A DNA stretch of 64,000 nucleotides from Idiomarina sp. A28L (lineage in GTDB: Bacteria > Pseudomonadota > Gammaproteobacteria > Enterobacterales > Alteromonadaceae), in contig NZ_AFPO01000007.1 of the NCBI RefSeq assembly GCF_000218785.1, positions 62,001 through 126,000 on the forward strand. Reading direction: 5' to 3'. Positions within the stretch are counted from its first letter, which is position 1, and the number at the start of each line of letters is the position of its first letter. The position numbers and the translations under genes are program-made. Positions 54,332-62,092 of this stretch are shown here, piece after piece. The notes under the pieces are model-generated. The model did not search any database, was not told the DNA's origin, and was given only the letters and a program-made list of their open reading frames with translations.

Positions 54332-56128
54332 GAAATCGGTTTCTAGCACTTCTTTAATTTCACCAAGAACAGTTAAAGCACTGCCTTCAATCGGCTTTTC
54401 GAGCTCAGTATCAGGTGGCCCATCATGTGAAGTAAGAATAACTTGGCGAATATGGCGCCTTTCATCAAGGCCGGTAACCCAAGCCAGTTGATCATTTAGC
54501 TTGTACTTCACCAGTGAGCCCACAGAAATCATGCCGAAATGGCGAATATAGCGCTCGATCCACTCGTAATCGAATTGGTTGGTATTAGCCAGTAAATACC
54601 GATATGCGGTTTCTGTAGTTTGCCCGGCACGATCTGCTCGCGGCCTACACATTGCATCTACCGCATCAACAACAGATACCATTCGAGAAAGTTGGCCTAA
54701 ATCATTACCCTTGAGCCCAAGCGGATAACCAGAACCATCAAGCCGCTCATTTATGCGTTCAAGTACACCCTGCACTACTGCTGGAGCAAGCCACTTGCAG
54801 TTATCCATTTGGTTCATTAGCAGTGCCACATGCGATTGCATACGCAAATAGGAATCACGGCTTAACGTGCTAGCGCGCCACAATGACCCAGGTAACATAC
54901 CTTTACCCAAATCATGCAGCATGCCAGCCGCTACAATAGCTTTTTCAAGCTCCCGCGGCAGTTTTGCGCCGCTTTGCGCTAAATCTACAGAGCGTATTGC
55001 TACACTTAAACCATGAATAACCCAAGCAGATTCACGATGAATACAACGCAATGCGAATAACGCGCCCTCACGATCATCTTTGATGATATCGAGTAATTTA
55101 TCTGCATGTGCGGATAACTGGCCAGAGTTAATTTTTTGACCTTGCCGTAACGCTACCATTTGGCTATCTAAGTAACCGGCAATGCGCGCCAGCCTTCTAG
55201 CGATGGGTGTTGGATACTTGTGCCCTTGCCGCCGGCCTAAAGCCACATTTTCATCTTTTACTTCAAATAACGGCGAGGGAGTTTTTGAAGAGCCTTCGCC
55301 CGCGTTACGCGAAGCTTCGCGTTCTATTTCACGAACAAAGGTCCATAATTGTTTTTCGTCGGCTTTACTTACATTAGTAAACTCAAAGCCTACCGTTAGC
55401 ACTTGCCGATCGGGATCAGTTTTGATGTGGCGGACATCAGCAACGATTGGAAATACCGTGCCATCAGGGAAACATATCTCTAGCTCGGAGCGCATGTGAT
55501 TAATTACTTTTGAAGCGCCATCTTGGGCAAAGAAATCAACTAAAGCGCCAGTTGCTGAAAGGTCTTTTAAATCACCCATCAGTTCCATAGTTCGCGTTTC
55601 GGCTACTTCGGTAACCTCATCGCCCTCTTTCGCTTCTTTGTTTTCTTCGTCTTCTTTTAACGGCTTTTCTTTTTGTTTATCGGTTTTATCGGTTTTATCG
55701 CGCTTTTTAACTTCTTCCTCAGCACGTAACCGAATACCTACATCCATGCCGATTCGCAACTGCGCTCGGAATGCAGAACGCCGTTGCCGTAAATCTAAAC
55801 CTTCCGGCCAAACCGATTTACAAATCAAACGGCCATCTTTTTCTGAAAACTCGGTCATTTTCATCGGCGTTGAACGAATCATACCGGCATGGCTTTGCCC
55901 CAGCAGTATAAACTCAACGCCACGGCGCAATTTTGGCGCTAATTCACGGATGGCGGTTAAATCATACTCAACATATTCGTCGTCTTCGAGATCCAACAAA
56001 ACAATCGGAAACGCTTTCGCTTCGGCGGAATTAAGCCGAATTTGCGCCGCTCCAGGTTGTGTCATTGTTTCAAGTAAGGCGGAAACTTCCATTTTACTCG
56101 ATACGGGTGAGTATTCTTCTTCTTCCAC
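54329..56128 (-). CDS. YcgR-like PilZ protein fused to HD-GYP domain
   Basis: A 599-residue cytoplasmic protein. Residues ~12-110 resemble the YcgR N-terminal domain. A PilZ c-di-GMP site follows: RRSAFR (RxxxR, R117 and R121) and DLSATG (189-194). Between these lies a Lys/Glu-rich insertion (about 138-178). Residues ~310-520 are HD-GYP-like: HDLGK at 405-409, H433 and GYP at 467-469. The usual HHE before DGSGYP reads INE (459-461), so a metal site may be altered. YcgR slows the flagellar motor when c-di-GMP is bound; HD-GYP domains degrade c-di-GMP. The start is GTG 56128, with AAGGA 9 nt upstream. Its own sigma-28 promoter is at 56212-56238. Confidence 0.85.
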   Translation of the reverse strand: MEEEEYSPVSSKMEVSALLETMTQPGAAQIRLNSAEAKAFPIVLLDLEDDEYVEYDLTAIRELAPKLRRGVEFILLGQSHAGMIRSTPMKMTEFSEKDGRLICKSVWPEGLDLRQRRSAFRAQLRIGMDVGIRLRAEEEVKKRDKTDKTDKQKEKPLKEDEENKEAKEGDEVTEVAETRTMELMGDLKDLSATGALVDFFAQDGASKVINHMRSELEICFPDGTVFPIVADVRHIKTDPDRQVLTVGFEFTNVSKADEKQLWTFVREIEREASRNAGEGSSKTPSPLFEVKDENVALGRRQGHKYPTPIARRLARIAGYLDSQMVALRQGQKINSGQLSAHADKLLDIIKDDREGALFALRCIHRESAWVIHGLSVAIRSVDLAQSGAKLPRELEKAIVAAGMLHDLGKGMLPGSLWRASTLSRDSYLRMQSHVALLMNQMDNCKWLAPAVVQGVLERINERLDGSGYPLGLKGNDLGQLSRMVSVVDAVDAMCRPRADRAGQTTETAYRYLLANTNQFDYEWIERYIRHFGMISVGSLVKYKLNDQLAWVTGLDERRHIRQVILTSHDGPPDTELEKPIEGSALTVLGEIKEVLETDF

Positions 56129-56211
56129 GCGCCAAGTTCCTTCTATCTTTTTTTATGTTATCGCTAAGGTGAGCCTACACCACATTATATATCGTGATGT
56201 GCGCTTTAATG

Positions 56212-56238
56212 CTATCGGCATAAACTGAAAAAACTATA
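56212..56238 (-). promoter_or_regulatory. Sigma-28 promoter for PilZ-HD-GYP gene
   Basis: Minus-strand reading: TATAGTTT, 11-nt spacer, GCCGATAG. Each box differs from TAAAGTTT and GCCGATAA by one base. It is ~85 bp upstream of the GTG start and back-to-back with the fliC promoter, so both genes should be switched on by FliA at the same stage. Confidence 0.7.
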
Positions 56239-56286
56239 GACAAACTCCGTAAACACGCATCTCGGAAAGTTTTTCTAAAATATTGC

Positions 56287-56313
56287 TAAAGTTTTTTTAC
56301 CACTCACCGATAA
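56287..56313 (+). promoter_or_regulatory. Sigma-28 promoter for fliC
   Basis: TAAAGTTT, 11-nt spacer, ACCGATAA; one mismatch to the FliA consensus. The fliC ATG is ~58 bp downstream. A GTGACGGCAGGCCAACACGCCGG stretch with a short inverted repeat lies in the leader. Confidence 0.88.
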
Positions 56314-56371
56314 CTAGGGGTGACGGCAGGCCAACACGCCGGCCATTTATGAAAACAGAAGGAATAAGACT

Positions 56372-57478
56372 ATGTCAGTAATTAATACAAACATCACTTC
56401 GATGATTGGTCAGCAAAACCTTCAGAAGTCGCAATCAGCATTAGCAACTTCTATGGAACGTCTGTCTTCAGGCCTGCGTATCAACAGTGCTAAAGACGAT
56501 GCAGCTGGTCAAGCTATTGCAAATCGCATGACTTCACAAATCACTGGTTTAGCCCAAGCACAGCGTAACGCGAATGATGGTATCTCAGTGGCTCAAACTG
56601 CTGAGGGTGCATTAAACCAAGTAAATGACAACTTGCAACGTATTCGTGAGTTATCAGTTCAAGCGCAAAACGGCACTAACTCTCAAGACGATTTAACTTC
56701 AATCCAAGCCGAAATTAATCAGCGCTTAGGTGAGATTGATCGTATAACCGAACAAACTGATTTCAACGGCGTTAAAGTTCTTTCTAGCGACCAAGCATTG
56801 CAAATCCAAGTAGGTGCAAATGACGGAGAAGTTATAGGCGTTAACTTACGTGAAATAACTTCTGCTACGTTAAACTTGGGAACCTTCAACGTTGATGGCT
56901 TTGATCCTGCGGGATTAACGGCCTACGCTGACGGTGATCTTCAAGCTGGCGATGGTACCGATGTTGCAGCGGCTAATGTCACGATAAATGATGGCGGCAC
57001 CGGTGACTTCACTGCTACAGGCTTATCGCAAGATGCTGACGGTAACTACTTCGTACAAGGTACTAATGCAGCAGGCGACAATGTTTCAGTAGCGGTAACC
57101 GCTGCCGACTTTACGTTTACTAACGAAACTGCAGCTGGTGCAGGCGACGGTAGATTGACTGTAGCTATCAACACCGATACTGCAACAATCAACGAAGCGC
57201 GCTCAGAAAACCCTTTAGCGTCACTTGATGAAGCATTATCAGAAGTTGATACCCTTCGGTCTGACCTCGGTGCTATTCAAAACCGTTTCGAATCTGCAAT
57301 TACTAACTTGCAAACTAACGAAACTAACCTGGCAGCAGCGCGTTCACGTATTGAAGATGCTGATTACGCAGTAGAAGTTGGCAACATGACTCGTGCACAG
57401 ATTTTGCAACAGGCTGGTACTTCGGTACTTGCGCAAGCAAACCAGGTGCCACAGTCTGTACTGTCACTACTAGGTTAA
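56372..57478 (+). CDS. fliC: Flagellin FliC
   Basis: A 368-residue flagellin. The N-terminal D0/D1 helices (SVINTNITSMIGQQNLQKSQ, LSSGLRINSAKDDAAGQAIANRM, TAEGALNQVNDNLQRIRELSVQ) and C-terminal D1/D0 helices (AAARSRIEDADYAVEVGNMTRAQILQQAGTSVLAQANQVPQSVLSLLG) are canonical. The central variable part (~170-275) is short, Asp/Gly/Thr-rich and acidic, as seen in marine bacteria. AAGGA lies 8 nt before the ATG. It is the only flagellin gene in this window, and FliS (52349-52759) is its chaperone. Confidence 0.97.
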   Translation: MSVINTNITSMIGQQNLQKSQSALATSMERLSSGLRINSAKDDAAGQAIANRMTSQITGLAQAQRNANDGISVAQTAEGALNQVNDNLQRIRELSVQAQNGTNSQDDLTSIQAEINQRLGEIDRITEQTDFNGVKVLSSDQALQIQVGANDGEVIGVNLREITSATLNLGTFNVDGFDPAGLTAYADGDLQAGDGTDVAAANVTINDGGTGDFTATGLSQDADGNYFVQGTNAAGDNVSVAVTAADFTFTNETAAGAGDGRLTVAINTDTATINEARSENPLASLDEALSEVDTLRSDLGAIQNRFESAITNLQTNETNLAAARSRIEDADYAVEVGNMTRAQILQQAGTSVLAQANQVPQSVLSLLG

Positions 57479-57512
57479 TATATGCGGGGTTAATTCCCAT
57501 CACGCATACTTT

Positions 57513-57536
57513 AAAGGCGCCTTCGGGCGCCTTTTT
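57513..57536 (+). terminator. Rho-independent terminator of fliC
   Basis: AAAGGCGCC-TTCG-GGCGCCTTTTT: a 6-bp GC stem with UUCG tetraloop followed by T5, 34 bp after the fliC stop. Confidence 0.92.
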
Positions 57537-57602
57537 GCTATCTCGATGTAAATTACTTCCACAAAACACTAAACTCCGCTCCTCAACCTTTCGTTTCTCT
57601 GC

Positions 57603-57636
57603 ATCTTCATCTTCATCTTCATCTTCATCTTCATCT
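57603..57636. repeat. Hexanucleotide tandem repeat (ATCTTC)5.7
   Basis: Five complete ATCTTC units plus four bases, between the fliC terminator and the DCC-family gene (ATG 57699, about 60 bp downstream). Such repeats can change length by slippage and alter promoter spacing. Whether a promoter is nearby is not clear. On the opposite strand the tract would encode Asp-Glu repeats in a short frame that I do not consider a gene. Confidence 0.85.
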
Positions 57637-57698
57637 AAAACAGTGTGAAACCCGTATAAGGCTAAAGCACACAAAATTCTCAAACTTAAGGTTCCCTA

Positions 57699-58094
57699 AT
57701 GAGCAAAGATAAAGCACTGACAATATTCTACGATGGCGGTTGCCCACTGTGTGTGCGAGAAATGAAGCACTTGAAGCGCTTAGATCGCGATAACAAGATG
57801 GCCTTTGAAGACATTCTAGTGGATGATTTCCAAACCCGTTACCCAGATATTTCCGTAGAAAATGCGAATCAAATTTTACATGGCATGAACGCCCAGGGTG
57901 TAATGATTTATGGCCTTGATGTTACTCATTCCGCTTGGAGCTTGGTTGGGCGCGGTTGGCTTACGGCACCTTTGCGTTGGCCGGTTATACGTTGGTTCGC
58001 CGATAAAGCTTATCTATTCTTTGCTCGTAATCGTAATCAGATATCCAAGGTGCTTACTGGGAGATCTCGCTGTGAACAGTGCTCAATAGATTAA
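57699..58094 (+). CDS. DCC-family thiol-disulfide oxidoreductase-like protein (DUF393)
   Basis: A 131-residue protein with the family motif YDGGCPLC (C15 and C18), giving the DxxCxxC signature, and the RWPVIRWFADKAYLFFARNR segment of DUF393. Such proteins are predicted thioredoxin-fold enzymes, but their function is unproven. Two further cysteines occur near the end (C123, C127 region: RSRCEQC). It lies between fliC and flaG, and a separate sigma-28 promoter follows it, so it is probably a bystander rather than a flagellar gene. Confidence 0.85.
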   Translation: MSKDKALTIFYDGGCPLCVREMKHLKRLDRDNKMAFEDILVDDFQTRYPDISVENANQILHGMNAQGVMIYGLDVTHSAWSLVGRGWLTAPLRWPVIRWFADKAYLFFARNRNQISKVLTGRSRCEQCSID

Positions 58095-58133
58095 CGCTTT
58101 TTTAAGGTGTTGGTGAAACGAGTAATAAATTGC

Positions 58134-58160
58134 TAAAGTTAATTTAGGTTTAACCGATAA
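58134..58160 (+). promoter_or_regulatory. Sigma-28 promoter for flaG
   Basis: TAAAGTTA, 11-nt spacer, ACCGATAA; one mismatch in each box against the FliA consensus. It is ~44 bp upstream of the flaG ATG. Confidence 0.82.
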
Positions 58161-58203
58161 TACGTTTAATCGGCAAAACCAGTGCAGCACAGGAGCACTA
58201 TAA

Positions 58204-58551
58204 ATGACTACACCAATTAGCGAACTATCCGGCAACTGGGCTGCTGCATTTGCAGCTTCAGAAAAGCAACGGTCTGACAAAGTAATGCAACATTTACCAG
58301 CAGAGAAAGGCGCAAACGCGGAAGCACAGCAAGTTAGTGCGGAAGATTTAGTGCCGCCATTGCAGCAAATAAATGAAGTGTTAAATCCTTATGGCGTGCA
58401 GTTTGAAATCTCTGAAGGTAAACCGGTTGTAGTGCAAATCATCGATACCAAATCTGGCGATGTAATTCGGCAAATACCTACTGAAGAAGTATTGCGTGCA
58501 GCAGAACAACTCGCAAATGTTCGTGGTGTATTGATTAACCGCGAAGCCTAA
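58204..58551 (+). CDS. flaG: FlaG family flagellar protein
   Basis: A 115-residue protein. The C-terminal ~65 residues are the FlaG domain (LNPYGVQFEISEGKPVVVQIIDTKSGDVIRQIPTEEVLRAAEQL). FlaG influences filament length in several polar-flagellated bacteria. The N-terminal part is Ala/Gln rich and variable. AGGAG lies 9 nt upstream of the ATG, and a sigma-28 promoter precedes it. Confidence 0.93.
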   Translation: MTTPISELSGNWAAAFAASEKQRSDKVMQHLPAEKGANAEAQQVSAEDLVPPLQQINEVLNPYGVQFEISEGKPVVVQIIDTKSGDVIRQIPTEEVLRAAEQLANVRGVLINREA

Positions 58552-58596
58552 GCCGGTTTATGTAGCTTGGGAGCAAGCACGAACACATATAAATAC

Positions 58597-58637
58597 AAAA
58601 AAGCCTAGATCACGTTCGAAGTGGCCTAGGCTTTTTG
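58597..58637. terminator. Bidirectional terminator between flaG and fliE
   Basis: A long inverted repeat with AAAAAGCCTAG and CTAGGCTTTTT outer arms and an inner CAC/GTG pairing, loop GTTCGAA, flanked by A and T runs. It ends flaG on the right and fliE on the left. Confidence 0.88.
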
Positions 58638-58662
58638 CTGTTTTTTCATGAATCAACGTATA

Positions 58663-58998
58663 TCAAACGTTCATATTCATAATTTCTTTATAAGCATTCA
58701 CTAAACGATTCCGCACCTGCACGCCCATTTCGAATGCAATGCCCGCCTTCTGAGAATCAACCATTACATCATTTAACGAAACAGTTGGATCGCCAAGTTG
58801 GAATGCTGTGGTTTTTGCCGCCGAAGCTTGTTGTAGTTCGTTGATACGATTAATAGAAGCTTGCAGCTCGTTCGCAAAGCCCCCCTTCTCTACCGCGCCG
58901 GCAGCACCGAGCGCTTTTGGATTCGCAACTTGCCCGGTGGCTTGAGTTTGCACCGCTTGCATTTGTTGTAACGCTGATTGAATACCTGCAACACTCAT
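58663..58998 (-). CDS. fliE: Flagellar MS-ring/rod junction protein FliE
   Basis: A 111-residue protein. I use ATG 58998 (MSVAGIQSAL), with GAGG upstream, which gives the normal family length; a longer frame from 59115 would add 39 unlikely residues. The C-terminus (LNDVMVDSQKAGIAFEMGVQVRNRLVNAYKEIMNMNV) is diagnostic. FliE joins the MS ring to the rod. It is transcribed away from fliF. Confidence 0.93.
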   Translation of the reverse strand: MSVAGIQSALQQMQAVQTQATGQVANPKALGAAGAVEKGGFANELQASINRINELQQASAAKTTAFQLGDPTVSLNDVMVDSQKAGIAFEMGVQVRNRLVNAYKEIMNMNV

Positions 58999-59268
58999 TT
59001 CATTATCCTCGCCTGCAATATTGGCAATCTCGAAGTGATATTCGAAGCTTTGGCATTTGCCATAACTTCCTAACAAATCTCGATGATTACTTTTTGATGG
59101 AGCACAGATTAGCAATGAAAAATCAAATTGAACGGTTTAAATAAAGCAAAAAAAGTGCCCTTTTTACCCCTTTGGTTTCATTTCAAATAGCGATAATGCT
59201 ACTCATGAAAATACCCTGACCTTTAGTTGGGGTAGTTAAAATTCTTAACTCTAACGCGCAAAGAGCCC
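58999..59268. promoter_or_regulatory. Divergent fliE / fliF control region
   Basis: 270 bp between two divergent early flagellar genes. It should hold class-2 promoters for both. A CGATAA-like element at 59189-59196 has no matching -35 for sigma-28. I cannot recognise an FlhDC box with confidence. A run of T residues and CCCC (59160-59175) is present. Confidence 0.45.
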
Positions 59269-61074
59269 ATGGAATCTACGATAAACCAACAAACGCCTGC
59301 ACCGAATGCAGCCACGGCAAACCCAAGCACCGGTAATCAACTGGAAAAAATGCTTGGGTTACTCCGTGGTAATTCGATTCTTCCTATATTAATTGGTGGC
59401 GCCGCCTTTATTGCTGTGGTGATTGCCTTAATTATGTGGGCTACTACCCCCGAATATCGTGTTCTATATAGCAATTTAAGTGAATCTGACGGTGGCCAAA
59501 TAGTGACTGAGTTGGAAGCACAGCGTATTCCATATCAGCTTTCAGCCGGTGGCACGAGCATTCTTGTTCCTGGCGATCAAGTTCACCGCATCCGTTTGAG
59601 TATGGCCGAACAGGGTTTGCCGCAAGGTGGAAACGCCGGTTTCAGTTTAATGGATAACCAATCATTTGGTATCAGCCAATTTGCTGAGCAAGTTAACTTT
59701 CAGCGCGCGCTCGAAGGTGAACTAGCAAGTTCAATGGAATCGCTTGGCCCAGTGAATCGGGCTCGTGTGCATTTGGCAATGGCTAAGCCTTCTGTTTTTG
59801 TTCGCGACCGTGAACCAGCTAAAGCTTCGGTAATTCTAAACTTGCATGCTGGCCGTGCATTGGGCGAAGGCCAAGTAAATGCCATTGTTCACATGGTATC
59901 TAGCTCAGTACCCGAACTTACTGCTGATAACGTTACCGTAGTTGATCAGCAAGGCAACCTTCTTTCAGCCAATGGCCAAGGCAGTGATTTAACTGGCACA
60001 GAGCTAAGCTATACCGAAGAAGTTGAGCGCACTTATCAACGCCGTATCGAAGAATTATTAACTCCCATTTTGGGCCGCCAGAATTTAAACGCGCGTGTAA
60101 CCGCGCAGATAGATTTTTCACGTATCGAAGAAACTTCAGAAACTTATAGCCCAAATCAAACTCCTGAAACCGCAGCAGTGCGCAGTATTCAAAGCAATCT
60201 ATCACTACAAGGTGATGGCAATTTTGTTGGCGGCGTACCAGGCGCTCTAACCAATACACCACCCGGCGTAGTTACCGCTCCAATTGAAGCGCCAGAAGAA
60301 GGTGCTGAGGGTGCTGAAGCGGTAGGCAACCAACAAAACCAGAATAACCGGAATGTGCGCCAAGATAATATTGTGAACTATGAAGTAGATCGTAATATTG
60401 CTCACATTCAACATCAACGTGGGCGCCTACAGCGTTTATCTGCAGCCGTTGTAGTAAACCACCGTAGTGGCATTGATGAAGAAGGTAACTCAATTAGTAT
60501 ACCGCTTACGGAAAACGAATTGGCACAAGTTGAACGGTTGGTTCAACAGGCTATGGGTTACAACGAAGCGCGTGGTGATCAATTAGAAATAGTAAATAGC
60601 CGCTTTGTTACTTCCGCCGACCCACTAGCTATCGAAGATCGCGAATGGTGGCAAGAGCCTGATACTCAGCAACTGATGATCCAAGGAGGTCGTTATGTTT
60701 TGGCTGGGTTGGGAATTCTATTATTCTATCTACTTATCCTTCGCCCGATGATTAATCGTCGATTTGTAAAAGTAAAAGGGAAAGGGAAAGGGAAATCTAG
60801 CGATTCCGATGAAGTCGATAACGAAGATGACGCAGCGGAAGGCAAGCCAGCTGGTCGTTTACGCGCTGTAGTTGGTGATGACGACGAAGATGACGATGCG
60901 GAACGTGAAGGCGAAGAAGGTGATGCTATGACCTTCAATTGGCCGAAAAAACGAAACATGACAGCGTACGATGATGCTGTGCGGAAAACACAAGAAATCG
61001 CGCGCCAGAAGCCGCGTCAAGTTGCACGTATCGTGCAAAACTGGCTAACGGAGGATGAACATGTCCGCGACTGA
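59269..61074 (+). CDS. fliF: Flagellar MS-ring protein FliF
   Basis: A 601-residue MS-ring subunit. Membrane helices are at about 33-60 (ILPILIGGAAFIAVVIALIMWA) and ~468-488 (YVLAGLGILLFYLLILRPM). The ring-building motifs (YRVLYSNLSESDGGQIVTEL, LSMAEQGLPQGG, FQRALEGELASSMESLGPVNRARVHLAM) are present. The cytoplasmic tail has Lys/Gly and Asp/Glu-rich stretches, then the FliG-binding C-terminus (QIARQKPRQVARIVQNWL). It overlaps fliG by 14 bp. It is the first gene of the fliFGHI unit. Confidence 0.96.
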   Translation: MESTINQQTPAPNAATANPSTGNQLEKMLGLLRGNSILPILIGGAAFIAVVIALIMWATTPEYRVLYSNLSESDGGQIVTELEAQRIPYQLSAGGTSILVPGDQVHRIRLSMAEQGLPQGGNAGFSLMDNQSFGISQFAEQVNFQRALEGELASSMESLGPVNRARVHLAMAKPSVFVRDREPAKASVILNLHAGRALGEGQVNAIVHMVSSSVPELTADNVTVVDQQGNLLSANGQGSDLTGTELSYTEEVERTYQRRIEELLTPILGRQNLNARVTAQIDFSRIEETSETYSPNQTPETAAVRSIQSNLSLQGDGNFVGGVPGALTNTPPGVVTAPIEAPEEGAEGAEAVGNQQNQNNRNVRQDNIVNYEVDRNIAHIQHQRGRLQRLSAAVVVNHRSGIDEEGNSISIPLTENELAQVERLVQQAMGYNEARGDQLEIVNSRFVTSADPLAIEDREWWQEPDTQQLMIQGGRYVLAGLGILLFYLLILRPMINRRFVKVKGKGKGKSSDSDEVDNEDDAAEGKPAGRLRAVVGDDDEDDDAEREGEEGDAMTFNWPKKRNMTAYDDAVRKTQEIARQKPRQVARIVQNWLTEDEHVRD

Positions 61075-62092
61075 TACGACAACAACTGAAACAAGTAACT
61101 TCGAAAATATGACGGGGTTGCGCAAGAGCTCGATTCTTTTACTTTCACTTGATGAAGATACGGCTGTAGATGTTTTTAAACATTTCACGCCGCAACAAAT
61201 TCAACGTATCAGTAAAGAAATGGCGCGTTTACAAAATGTTTCTCGCAATGAAATTAAGTGGGTTCTTGAGCAGTTCCATGAAGATCTCTCAAATTCACCA
61301 CCCGTTGATGAATATGATGGTTATATCCGTTCAGTACTTACCAAAGCGCTTGGTAGTGAGCGTGCCTCTACATTAATAGAGGATGTGCTGGATCAAAAAG
61401 CCGGAAATTATGGCATTGATGCGCTTAACCTAATGGATGTTCCTGAAGTTGCCGAATTAATTCGTGATGAGCATCCACAAATCATTGCCACAATACTTAT
61501 CCACCTAGATCGTCAGCAAGCAGCCGGGGTTCTTGAGTTGTTCGAAGAGCGTTTACGTAATGATGTTGTGTTGCGCGTAGCTACGTTTACCGGCGTTCAG
61601 CCAGCTGCATTGCAAGAGCTTACTGAAGTGCTGGGTGGCATGTTAGATGGACAAAACTTAAAGCGAAGCAAAATGGGCGGCGTAAGAACTGCTGCAGAAA
61701 TTTTGAACTTGATGAGTGCAGGCCAAGAAGATACCGCATTGGAAAACATTCGTGCCTACAACGACGAATTGGCAAGCAAGATTATCGACGAAATGTTCTT
61801 GTTCGAAAACCTTATCGACCTCGACGACCGCAGTATTCAAGTGCTGCTTAAACAAATCGATACCAACGTATTGGTTATTGCACTTAAAGGCGCTGAAAAC
61901 GAACTGGTTGATAAATTCTTACGGAACATGTCGCAACGGGCAGCGCAATTGGTTCGCGAAGAGATGGAAACACGCGGCCCAATTCGCCTTTCACAAGTGG
62001 AAACCGAGCAAAAGGCTATTTTGGCCGCAACACGCCGCTTAGCCGATGCGGGCGAGATCATGCTCAGCAGCGGAGACGATACCTATGTTTAA
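61061..62092 (+). CDS. fliG: Flagellar motor switch protein FliG
   Basis: A 343-residue switch protein. The start is ATG 61061, with GGAGG 6 nt upstream, rather than ATG 61055 which overlaps the ribosome site. The N-terminal domain binds FliF (LRKSSILLLSLDEDTAVDVFKHF), the middle domain contains EHPQIIATILIHLD, and the C-terminal torque helix has the charged residues that meet MotA (EEMETRGPIRLSQVETEQKAI). It overlaps fliF by 14 bp and fliH by 8 bp. Confidence 0.95.
   Translation: MSATDTTTTETSNFENMTGLRKSSILLLSLDEDTAVDVFKHFTPQQIQRISKEMARLQNVSRNEIKWVLEQFHEDLSNSPPVDEYDGYIRSVLTKALGSERASTLIEDVLDQKAGNYGIDALNLMDVPEVAELIRDEHPQIIATILIHLDRQQAAGVLELFEERLRNDVVLRVATFTGVQPAALQELTEVLGGMLDGQNLKRSKMGGVRTAAEILNLMSAGQEDTALENIRAYNDELASKIIDEMFLFENLIDLDDRSIQVLLKQIDTNVLVIALKGAENELVDKFLRNMSQRAAQLVREEMETRGPIRLSQVETEQKAILAATRRLADAGEIMLSSGDDTYV

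Noticed and set aside
57324-57683. 119-codon leftward frame over the fliC end and the hexamer repeat
   Set aside because: It crosses the fliC terminator and coding end, and its Asp-Glu run is just the hexamer tract read backwards.
59189-59196. CGATAA element upstream of fliF as a sigma-28 promoter
   Set aside because: The matching -35 position reads CTTTGGTT, and fliF is a class-2 gene in FlhDC systems.
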